A DNA stretch of 64,000 nt from assembly GCA_037833965.1 (NCBI GenBank), contig AP031358.1, positions 21,274,001 through 21,338,000 on the forward strand. Direction: 5' to 3'. The position numbers and the translations under genes are program-made. Positions 1-8,989 of this stretch are shown piece after piece. The stretch is from Marchantia polymorpha subsp. ruderalis (taxonomy: Eukaryota > Streptophyta > Marchantiopsida > Marchantiales > Marchantiaceae). The notes under the pieces were generated by a model that was given only the letters and a program-made list of their open reading frames with translations, did not search any database and was not told the DNA's origin. Position 1 is the first letter of the stretch, and the number at the start of each line of letters is the position of its first letter.

Positions 1-979
1 GAAATCCTATTTTAAGACGAAATACAGTTTACAGATCCAGGGTTGGATCTGGGTAAGGTTTTTGGTAATCAATAAACTAGCCCACCCTTCACTGGGAGGT
101 AGCACGAACTGATTTGACTTGTTCACTTTTTCAAGGTCTGCGCAATGGTCAGCTGCAGGTTTCGTAGTGGGTAGGGTACTTGTGGCTGGCAAATTTGCCC
201 ACTCTCTGTGTACTCCGGATTGATCGTAAGGTGGATAATTTTACTTTGGTGTACCAAATGTTTCTATATTGTGCTGTGGATTATCTGCCCTACTTAACCT
301 ATGATGTACCAAAGATATGATTACTTCCTGTAATTTATCTGCATGGTAAACCAACTTGCTGAATCAGATTCTTTCCAAAACAAGAAACAGACTGAAGAAC
401 TTCGGCAATTATTGGAGGAAATTATATAGTTAAGCAGATCTTTAGTTTAGAGCGTCAAGACTGAAGGTAAGTGATACACTATGCCACAGACCGTAAGTCG
501 CTGTTTAGATTTGATTATGCACAATAAGATTGAATGCAAGCATCTGTTCTGAGATCTGTATTTTGGGCTCCAAGATAAAGAATTTTGTTAGGTGATGGTT
601 TACACCTTCGATTAGCTCCATTAAAACAAAGAGCTTTTCGAAGACTACTAGAGTAGTTTCCATAATAAGATGAGTCTGATACTGCAGTGTACGGGGATAA
701 AAATTATTATTAGTGAGAGTATGATGCAATTTCAGGTTTTCAGAACTGTCTTTGTCAAATTTTGCCATAATGATTGACCTATCTGTTCCTTAGAATCTTC
801 TGATCTGACCGAGATAATCTATAGACAGCTTCAAGACTTGGAAGCTTTTATAGATCACACGAAGGTTGTGCTTAAAATTTTATAGAGCTACTACTTCTGT
901 ATCCGAACCTCCAATTCTTGAAGCGTCGAGATGCTAGGGGTGGTCATGAATAGGATTGTTGTCATCTATTGCAGCTGAG
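1..979. other. No recognisable gene (left edge)
   Basis: I see no supportable coding exon here. The open frames on both strands are short, low in complexity and without family motifs. The last part (about 940-979) may be the leader or a preceding intron of the RRM gene that follows, because a CT-containing stretch ending in AG lies just before its first ATG. Confidence 0.5.
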
Positions 980-1720
980 ATGGATATGAACAAGGGCAAG
1001 GGTGAAGCGGCTGGCAAAGGAGTGGAGGAATTAGCCATGAAGATATTGAAGAAGCTCATTGAACCCATCCACAAGGATAAACTTCTGGACATCTTGCAGC
1101 ATGCCGCCTCTCGACACATATATGTACTCGAAGATATTCGCAAACCTGCTGATAAGTACCACAAGATTTTTGTGAGTGGTCTATGTCCCGACACCACACT
1201 GGAAACCCTCCACGACGTATTCTCACCATTTGGAGAATTTGAGGAAGCAGAATTTCCAGTGGACAAGAGAACTGGACAAAGCCGCGGCTTTGCATTTATC
1301 ACATTCAAGCACATGGAATGCGCTAAACGAGCTCTGAAAGAACACAGCAAAAATATCGAAGAATTGATGGCATTTGCCAACTTGAAGCTGCTCGGAATCC
1401 CATACAGGAGAGGGCAGCCAGTAAGACGAGAAAAATTTATGTCAGCAATATCCGGCATAAAATGACACGCGAAAGTCTTCTAGCCATCTTTGCAATCTTT
1501 GGAGAAATTGAAGAGAGGCCGATAGTACACAGAAACTCTTGAACCTCGTGGGCAAGGTTTTACTTTCATTATCTACAAATCTGAAGACTCGGCGCGGAGA
1601 TGCCTGCAATACCCTATGAAAACTATCGACGCTCACACATTGCACTGTAAACTTACTCGGGGGAGTCAAACGGGAAAGTCAGTTCGAGGGATAGGTCAGT
1701 CTGGAAAGGCCGAAGGTTAA
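980..1720 (+). pseudogene. UBA2-like two-RRM RNA-binding protein, frame-broken
   Basis: The first ATG at 980 opens a frame to 1465. It encodes an N-terminal helix region (KKLIEPIHKDKLLDIL) and a complete first RRM with RNP2 KIFVSGL and RNP1 RGFAFITF. Order and spacing match the UBP1-associated UBA2 family of plant hnRNP-like proteins, which bind U-rich RNA in the nucleus. The second RRM is present only in pieces. RNP2 KIYVSNI and the FGEIEE segment lie in another frame from about 1405. The 3' half (FTFIIYKSEDSARRCLQ) lies in yet another frame and ends at the TAA at 1718. At least two frameshifts therefore separate RRM1, RRM2a and RRM2b, so a full two-RRM protein cannot be made without unusual splicing. 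A truncated single-RRM protein of about 161 residues (980-1465) could still be made. The 3' part from about 1402 is duplicated at 6840. An intron explanation for the frame changes is possible but I found no good donor/acceptor pair. Confidence 0.7.
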
Positions 1721-1791
1721 GATGATATGAACATGGGTTCTCAGCCATCTGGTGATATATCCGGACGGGATCTGCTTTGAGACATTGCAAG

Positions 1792-1879
1792 CTTTCACCA
1801 CGAGTCGAATCATCAATAAAAAATCAAGACGGTGGAAACTTTCACCACGAGTCGAATCATCAATAAAACATCAAGACGG
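1792..1879 (+). repeat. 47-bp tandem repeat, two copies
   Basis: The sequence starting ctttcaccacgagtcgaatc at 1792 is repeated at 1839 with only small changes. The equivalent place in copy B (about 7220-7270) holds a single copy. The repeat therefore arose in copy A after the 5.4-kb duplication, or was lost in copy B. Confidence 0.85.
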
Positions 1880-2268
1880 GGAGCCCACTGAGCCCTGAAC
1901 ACCGTCTTCGTCATCAGTTTCCAGTAAATGGTCCCATAAATGTCCAATGTATGCATTGCATAGACCACGCACAACGGTTTTATTACCGATATGCAGGCCG
2001 GATCAGAAGTTAGTGCATCTGATCCGTGCCTGGCTTATTTCCACATACAGAAAAAACAGCCTCAGCAGCCACACACACTATTACATTTTAAGCTGCCAAA
2101 GCTGCACCTCGCGACAGAAAGTAAGGGGAGGCAGATGGAAGGACATTTAGTTCTCGAAGACGAGACTGCAGGAGGGTTCGTTTAACTGCTAGAGTTGCTC
2201 TGCATTATCATCAAAGGACCATCGTAACGATGAAGTTGCAACAATCAGTTGGCAACAACGATCATCTT

Positions 2269-2853
2269 CTACTCAGTTTTGGAAGTGTACGTAGCTCCTT
2301 GCGCCGTGAGCCAGGCCACCTTCTCTGAATCGGGAACATTCTTGAGCTGCTCGTAAAGCCATATTGCGTTGTCCGTGATGAGCACCCAGTTACCTTCACC
2401 AGAATTGTAGACAAGGGCGTTTGGATCCACAAGCTTTTTGCAACCGGAAGAGGCGTCAGTGCATGCCTGCTGCTCGTCATCAGAAACATCAGCCAAAAGC
2501 TGACGGCGTCGACAAATGGGGTTCCAGCGAGCACCAGTAAACTTGGCTCCAGAAGCGCAGACAGTGCCGGTAAAGCTTCCCCATAAACCGGTACAACCGC
2601 CACCGATAAATATGTCGGTCAATTGACAGGGGACCGAGTTTCTGACTTCAACTGACAACCATGGAGTGGGGGGTATGGTGCAACAGACTCCCGGAGCGAT
2701 ACCGAAACATCCCACAGATTGTCCACGACAGTACATTTGCGGCCAGAACAAGATGTCCAATGCTCCAGTGGACTGCAACCTCGACAGCGCCAGCACCAAC
2801 GCAGCCAACAGAACAGATGGAATTCTTCCTCTCAAATACGACGTACTCTCCAT
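2269..2853 (-). CDS. Small secreted cysteine-rich protein, copy A
   Basis: This single-exon frame encodes 194 residues. The start at 2853 is supported by an in-frame TGA just upstream (four codons before the ATG) and by a typical signal peptide, with a basic RGR followed by hydrophobic PSVLLAALVLALSRL and a likely cleavage near STGA. The mature part is rich in cysteine (GQSVGCFG, GVCCTIPP, GGGC, TVCASG, PICRRRQLL, ACTDASSGC) and glycine. The C-terminal 60 residues are acidic and polar. I do not recognise the family. The Cys/Gly spacing superficially recalls beta-gamma-crystallin-like small secreted proteins, which is only a resemblance. It is probably an apoplastic protein. Its paralog lies at 7920-8501. 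Both copies share an upstream TATA box and a conserved GTAAG donor-like site (near 3046-3052 in copy A), suggesting a 5'-UTR intron. Confidence 0.75.
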   Translation of the reverse strand: MESTSYLRGRIPSVLLAALVLALSRLQSTGALDILFWPQMYCRGQSVGCFGIAPGVCCTIPPTPWLSVEVRNSVPCQLTDIFIGGGCTGLWGSFTGTVCASGAKFTGARWNPICRRRQLLADVSDDEQQACTDASSGCKKLVDPNALVYNSGEGNWVLITDNAIWLYEQLKNVPDSEKVAWLTAQGATYTSKTE

Positions 2854-3150
2854 GATTTGCCCTCAACTTAGAGCGTCTGGTCGTGCGCAGCAGACAACCC
2901 GGAAATGCACGTCAAGAAATTCAGCAGACGGAATTCATGCACCTTCACCGACGATAGAAATCGTTTGAGCCTTTTCTAGAAAATCAGCAAATTATGCACT
3001 GGCTAGCTGAACTTACTCTGATCATACTATGAACTCGGAGCACACTTACCGTGCAGTGGATTACTCGAAGCAGACAGCTAGCTGGGGTCGTATTCTGATT
3101 CTCAGACTGATCGTTGTTGAGATGATGAGGCTTCATACGAACTATGCGAG

Positions 3151-3159
3151 TTTTTATAG
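3151..3159 (-). promoter_or_regulatory. TATA box of secreted-protein gene, copy A
   Basis: Read on the minus strand this is ctataaaaa, about 300 bp upstream of the ATG at 2853. The same element sits at the equivalent place in copy B (8804-8811). The leader between contains a donor-like GTAAG conserved in both copies, so part of the distance may be an intron. Confidence 0.55.
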
Positions 3160-3169
3160 TGGCTCTGAC

Positions 3170-5580
3170 ATGTGATTCAATAGTTAAAACAATTATAAAG
3201 GCGTACCTGCCACAAACTAAGGCGTTATCTGTATATGCGACGAGTAGAAATCGATGTTTGACGGCGTCAAACTACTAGTGGAAGGACCAGCTTCTGGCAA
3301 GGTCTCAGTGCCATACACTTTAATTCGCAGCTATGTTTCCGAATTACGAAGGGACATAGATCTTCGAATATTACAACTAGTTCACGATTTTTATAACTGT
3401 TCCATCTTTGTCATCACGACAGCAACACTGGGATGGCAATATGTTGTCTCAGCTGATACACGTGTTCCAAGTGTGGTAGGCTGGTGCTCAAAGTCAAATG
3501 GTTTAGAATCAGCTTAGACATAACCGAGGTTTCGGAAAATGATCTTACAATCACTCCAGCGAATTGGGATGAGTTAGAGAAGGGAATGGTCAAGGAGCGA
3601 GAAGCGTTAAATTCACTGTTGTTTTATCAGACTTGTGTCAGGCTCGCCTTGCGTTATATATCCCATACTGAACAATTTATGCAGCGACAGACGCTAACGT
3701 TTGACACCTTCAACACCAGTTACTGCTGTTTTGATTGCTGTAAAACGAGGCTCGCTACATCGCTTGCGAAAACTCGACGTGCAATAAATTTGATCTCTGA
3801 TACGTTTTGTTCATTTCCGAAGCTGGCTGTCTAAACAGCGTCAACTGAGAAGAGAAAATCACTTGATCAAGGTACAATCTTGCACAAAATCTATTGTCGG
3901 AGTATCACCACAAGTGACAGATTTGCAGAAACTTTTCTGTTCGATATTTTCTCTTATACTTTTGTAACAACTTTTAAGTTGGTCTCTACAATATGTCTGT
4001 AATTTTTAGTTGCTGTTGTCGAACATCCTCGATAATTTGCAGTTCAGAACCCGGAGAACTTTTCTCCTGAATTTTAGGACTTGCCTTGTCTCCAGATCCG
4101 GCAACTTACTACAAATCGGATTGCAACACATCTCATCCAACACAATTGAACTCACCAATGATGAGTGATTTTAGATTTTCAGATGCCAGATTATACATCC
4201 GACTTGTTCAATAATATGAGAAAAAAAGGTGTTAAACAACCACAATTTTCGTCATGACCTACTTGCAGCAGCTTGACTCTACTCGTACAATTTAACCGGA
4301 AGTGAGGACTAGACATTACTGGTAACACAGACTGCTCTCGGACAGATCGGTTGGAACATCGTATACACAAAAACTATCATAATATATATCTAGGGACATA
4401 AACATCCTGAGTTACTATTAATCTAATATTTTTTCTACCGCATATTCGGCCTTAATACTGATTCAAAGTAGCACCTGACGATTGCCGCGCTCAAGTACAA
4501 TGTCTGCGGAAACTCGTGCTCGTCAGAATGTCTTATTATATCACTGTAAAATCACTGACCACATGAAGTCAAGGTCCATTTTATTTGTATTTTTTTCCAT
4601 AGAATCCACTACAGGAGAACAACGTGGTGGGTCATTGACTTTGATGAGGAGACTCAGGGCTGCAAGATGTTGGTCTTAATTTGGAAACGTGGATAATGTT
4701 TATTAAATGCATCCTAGACTTTGTAATAGTAGAATATATAGTATAATAGTAATATAGTACAATACTGCGTGTCCCCAGAGTTTCGATGCAAGCTGCAATG
4801 GAAGCTGAGAATTTCTGAGGCCTATGATGATCTCTTGTATTTTACTTGAACCTTTATCTTACTCTTACAACACTCCTCAATTACGCCCAGAATAAGTCTA
4901 TGCAGCCTAAGCCTGCACCGGGAGGTAAGGTTCTCTATCCCCGAGCTATATCTTAGTAACGTAACCAGGAGCAGATTGAAACAACCTGGATCTCTATCGA
5001 AGTACGGTGGACATTAGTGCTCGAGAAATGTTGCGGTGACAAATAAAATGCTTCTGGAGCTGCAGAGAGAGATATGCAGCTGAATCAAGGACAACTTGGC
5101 CTTTGTACTGACACGTGGTGGTGAGGTGGCAGAAGCAAGACTGAGCGTGCAGAAAAAACAAATATCTCGATGCAGACCAGGAGCTTGTAGAGTCGTACTT
5201 TATGTGTGTGGGAGAGCTCAAGATCATAAAACAGACTGTTTTTGCTTTAACTCTGTTAGCTTACTATCGATTCTCCTCTTGCACATCAACATTTACGTAA
5301 TCGATCCATTGACTTTCGAAGTGGGGAGTTCGACCCCGTTTTGTTTTGTTCATAACCGGAATTTTTCCATTTCTTTTCTTTTTTTAATATTCCATCTTCA
5401 TCATCACATGGAAATTCTTTTGCGCTTTTGTGACGGTTAACTTTTGTTTCTAGAACCCAACGACGAAAGGGATGATTTGTGGCAGTATTGCCATTTCAGG
5501 GTAGATTTGGGCACGTGCGTGGTCAGGAGAGAGGTCATTGATGCTGAGTTGCGACCAGGTTGAGAAGGAATAGCATCCAA
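3170..5580. other. Copy A spacer; one short ORF conserved with copy B
   Basis: I find no family motif here. The only frame worth noting is 4500-4679 (+), beginning MSAETRARQN and encoding 59 residues. The matching frame in copy B is 10329-10520. The two differ by an in-frame 6-bp insertion and stay in frame over more than 50 codons, but their ends differ. This could be a small gene, or simply a well-conserved stretch of duplicated spacer. Other frames (3254-3517, 3484-3834, 4994-5227) are not kept intact in copy B. Confidence 0.35.
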
Positions 5581-5584
5581 GGTT

Positions 5585-5740
5585 CAGCTGTTGTAAACTG
5601 GAATCAACTTCTTGAGGATGTATATGATGCAGATTACGGAACAAGCTCCCTTCTCCAACTTCTTACCCATTTGCTTAATCTTCTGCCCCACAAACAGGAC
5701 ATTGCCAAGTCTTCATGAGATGTTTCAGTCTTTTTTAACA
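5585..5740 (+). pseudogene. Fragment of class-3 lipase last exon with its intron border
   Basis: From about 5590 this stretch resembles 21210-21360, the end of the last intron and the start of the last exon of the lipase gene at 15871-21513. The shared series is gttgtaaact, then cttgaggatgta (cttgaggttgta in the gene), then a tgcag acceptor, then coding sequence whose translation TEQAPFSNF matches MEDAPFPNF of the gene. The frame then degenerates. Because intron sequence is included, the fragment was copied from genomic DNA and not from an mRNA. It is absent from duplication copy B. Confidence 0.7.
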
Positions 5741-6839
5741 GGGGGTTCCCCTGTGACCCGGACTACTCGCATGACGACAAATTCGTATGTCATAAAGAGA
5801 ACCGTAAATCCCAATATTCGATTTAATGGCTCTAAACATTATTTCAGGAAAGAAGCCTTCCAGTAGTACAGTACAAGGTTGCATTCATCCGGAACCGGAA
5901 TTTGACAGTCCTTTGATGAATATCTAGCGTCCACTTTTGCCCTCACGGCTAATAGTATTGGGAATTGGACTTCAAATCATGATCAGAAGATATCTTCAAA
6001 CTTTTAGCAACTCCTGGATCCACATGAAAATCGCGCTTACGTCACGAGGTTGTCTTTTGTAAAGCAAGGGGATCATATTGCATAGAAAAGGTAATCGGAT
6101 CTGACTGCCTCCCGGGAAGCCTCCCAAATCTCATTCAAAGAGAGACCAGACCCGAGACGCAGAGAACATCAAGCCATTGACCCGCCGGAATCTCCCGATC
6201 ATCAAATAATTTAAATACATGCCTCCGTCCATACACAGTTCTGCAACTCCAGTAAATGGTTAGAACACATATTTGACATTTTAAATTTCGTAAATACATG
6301 AATAATGGACGGTGAGGCCCAGTGTGTCAAATCAAGGGTGCCACCGTCCAGCGTCCTCAGCAATCTTACTCTTCCTCTCCCCTTCTTTCCCTTTCGATCA
6401 GAACTGAGAACAACATGAACCAGAATCACTCTCCCACATTTGAAACGTTTCATACATTCATGTATAAAGATTTGTACCAAAACAGATTGCATCTTCATAA
6501 AAAATTCATAGTTGGATAGCTTTGGCTTATGATGGACTAGGGCATATTCGATAAAAGAAAATTCCAGGTTTTGGAGCTGAACTAGTCTACAATAACTTAA
6601 ACAGTAGTTTATATTCCCAAAGAAATAACTGCTGATAAACTACGAGCAAGCAGCAATATTAATGATGGCTTTTGTAATATAACCCTTCGTCTTTTATACA
6701 ATACTGGTAATATGACATTGATCAGAGTTTACTTTGCACATGAGAATAATTCTACATTCGAGTACATTCTAGAATTTCAAGTCCGATATAATTGCTCGTT
6801 CCTTATAATTAAGAATGCTTGATTCTTGAGTCAGGTACA

Positions 6840-7357
6840 GACATACAGGAGAGGGCAGCTAGAAAGACGAGAAAGATTTATGTCAACAATTTCCGGCTTA
6901 TAGTGACACGCGAAAGTCTTCTAGCCATCTTTGCCATCTATGCAATCTTTGGAGAAATTGAAGAGGGGCAGTTTGTATATAGAAACCTCATGGGCAAGAT
7001 TTTGCTTTCATTATCTACAAATCTAGAGACTCTAAGAGATGCCTGCAATTTTCGATCAAAAGTATCAACGCTCACAAATTGCACTGTAAACTTTCTCGGG
7101 GGAGTCAAACGGGAAAGTCAGTTCTAGGGATAGGTCAGTCTGGAAAGGCCGAAGATTACGATAATATGAACATTGGTTCTCAGCATCCGGTGATATATCC
7201 GGACGGGATCTGCTGGGAGACAGTGGAAACTTTCACCACGAGTCGAATTATCAATCAAAAGTCAAGACGGAGAGCCCACTCAGCCCTGAACACCGTCTTC
7301 TACATCAATTTCCAGCAGACGGCAACATTTTACTTCAAATCTGCACCTAGACCATAA
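6840..7357 (+). pseudogene. UBA2-like RRM2 remnant in copy B
   Basis: This is the duplicated 3' part of the RRM gene at 980-1720. It lacks RRM1 entirely, because the duplication breakpoint lies inside the gene. RNP2 (KIYVNNF) and IFGEIEEGQ lie in one frame. The RNP1 half (FAFIIYKSRDS) and a tail reading KLHCKLSRGSQTGKS, then GDICWETV-like sequence to 7357, lie in another. The FGEIEE region has a short tandem insertion (AIFAIYAIFG) compared with copy A. It has no promoter of its own that I can see. Confidence 0.7.
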
Positions 7358-7919
7358 CCATCAGCAGCGACCTAACCCCAAACACACCATTACCTGTGCC
7401 CACCCATGCTATTCAAATTACGCCAATTGTGTTACGTGTATTAACCATTTACAACAATTCTTGGTTGGATCTTGATAAACACTGCCCATGGCGTTACTTG
7501 TGTTCACCCATGGAAAAACTAATGTCCCCCAAAATCCATGCCCATGGCCCCCAAGGTTGGGCTCTGGTTTCCAGTAAATGGTCCCGTAAATGTCCAATGT
7601 ATGCATTGCACAGAGCAGGCACAACGGTTTTATTGACGATATGCAGGCCGGATCAGAAGGCGGTACATCTGATCCTTGCCTGCTTTATTTCTACATACAG
7701 AAAAAACAGCCTGAGCAGCCACACACAGCATTACATATTAAGCTGCCAAAGCTGCACCTCGCGACAGAAAGTAGAGGCAAGCAGACAAAGGGAGATTTGG
7801 TGCTCGAAGACGAGACTGCAGGAGGGTTCGTTTCACTGCTAGAGTTGCTCTGCATTATCATCCAAGGACAATCGTAACGATGAAGTTGCAACATATGAGT
7901 TGGCCACAACGATCATTTT
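7358..7919. other. Copy B segment with copy-specific insertion
   Basis: About 7358-7565 has no counterpart in copy A and shows no family signature. The rest (7566-7919) matches copy A 1918-2268 and is probably 3'-untranslated or downstream sequence of the minus-strand secreted-protein gene. Confidence 0.5.
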
Positions 7920-8501
7920 CTACTCAGTTTTGGAAGTGTACGTAGCTCCTTGCGCCGTGAGCCAGGCCACCTTTTCTGAATCGGGTACATTCGTGAGCTG
8001 CTCGTAGAGCCCCATTGCGTTGTCCTTGATGAGCACCCAGTTACCTTCACCAGAAGTGTAGACTAGGGCGTTTGGATCCATAACATTTTTGCAACCGGAA
8101 GAGTCGGTGCATGCCTGCTGCTCGTCATCAGATACATCAGCCAAAAGCTGACGGCGCCGACAAATGGGGACCCATAATCCACCAGTAAACCGGGCTCCAG
8201 AAGCGCAGACATTGCCGGTAAAGGCTCCCCATACGGTGGAACAACCGCCACCGATAAATATGCGGGTCAATTGACAGGCTGTCGAGTTTCTGACTTGAAC
8301 CGAAGGCCATGGAGTGGGGGGTAAGCTGCAACAGACTCCCGCAGGGATACCGAAACATCCCACAGATTGTCCAAGACAATTCGGTTGCGACCAGAACAGG
8401 ATGTCCACTGCTCCGATTGACTGCAACCTCGACAACGCCAGCACCAAGGCAACCAACAAAACAGATGGAATTCTTCCTCTCAAATTCGACATACTCTCCA
8501 T
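7920..8501 (-). CDS. Small secreted cysteine-rich protein, copy B
   Basis: This is the paralog of 2269-2853, 193 residues, about 83% identical by eye. An upstream in-frame ATG at 8609 would add 36 residues. I chose 8501 because it aligns with the only possible start in copy A and puts the signal peptide (PSVLLVALVLALSRLQ) at the N terminus. All cysteines of the mature domain are kept apart from local shifts (NCLGQSVGCFG, GVCCSLPP, GGGC, NVCASG). Differences crowd into the cysteine-rich domain, while the signal peptide, the PICRRRQLLADVSDDEQQAC stretch and the last 25 residues are nearly or fully unchanged. Its function is unrecognised. Confidence 0.75.
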   Translation of the reverse strand: MESMSNLRGRIPSVLLVALVLALSRLQSIGAVDILFWSQPNCLGQSVGCFGIPAGVCCSLPPTPWPSVQVRNSTACQLTRIFIGGGCSTVWGAFTGNVCASGARFTGGLWVPICRRRQLLADVSDDEQQACTDSSGCKNVMDPNALVYTSGEGNWVLIKDNAMGLYEQLTNVPDSEKVAWLTAQGATYTSKTE

Positions 8502-8803
8502 GATTTGATACTCAACTGAGAGCACCTGGTCGTGCGCAGCTGACAGCCCGGAAATGCATGTCAAGAGATTAAGCTGACGACATAATTCATGCACTTTCAC
8601 CAACGACATAAATTCTTTGAGCCTTCTCTAGAAAATCAGCAAAATCTGCACTGGCAAGCTGAACTGACTCTGATCATGCTATGAACTCAGAGCATCCTTA
8701 CCGTGCTGTGGATTTCTCGAAGCAGACAGCTAGCTGGGGTCGTATTCTGATTCTGAGACTGATCGTTGTTGAGATGATGAGGCTTCATACAAAATATGCG
8801 ACC

Positions 8804-8811
8804 TTTTATAG
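8804..8811 (-). promoter_or_regulatory. TATA box of secreted-protein gene, copy B
   Basis: On the minus strand it reads tataaaag, about 300 bp upstream of the ATG at 8501, in the position equivalent to the copy A box. A conserved donor-like site (acggtaagg, near 8702) lies between it and the ATG, with a possible acceptor ctctcag about 15 bp before the ATG. Confidence 0.55.
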
Positions 8812-8989
8812 TGGCTCTGACATAAGATTCAATAGCTAAAAGAATCATAAAAGTGTACCTGCCACAAACTAAGGCGTTATCTGTATATGTGAGCAGTAGA
8901 AAAATATTTATTGACGGCGTCAAACTACAAGCGGGAGGATCAGCTCCTGGCAAGGTCTCAGTGCCGTACATTTTAATGCGCGGCTATGT

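Larger units (their letters stand above)
1402..6839 (+). repeat. Tandem duplication unit, copy A (about 5.4 kb)
   Basis: Long stretches of this segment recur in the same order and orientation in 6840-12250. Matching blocks include the RRM2 remnant (1402 vs 6840), the secreted-protein gene (2269 vs 7920), its promoter (3151 vs 8804), a short ORF (4500 vs 10329), and the last kilobase (about 5890-6830 vs 11328-12245). Copy A begins inside the RRM gene at a shared catacaggagagg motif, and its last bases (gattcttgagtcaggta) recur at the end of copy B, so the two units abut. Copy A has its own features: a 47-bp tandem repeat near 1792 and a block at about 5230-5805 that copy B lacks and that includes a lipase exon fragment. 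Confidence 0.9.

Noticed and set aside
3254..3834. Two overlapping ORFs in copy A spacer
   Set aside because: The corresponding frames in copy B are broken by indels and the translations show no motif, so they are probably chance frames.
5306..5340. tRNA T-loop-like motif (gagttcgacccc)
   Set aside because: No acceptor stem, D-loop or anticodon arm could be matched around it.
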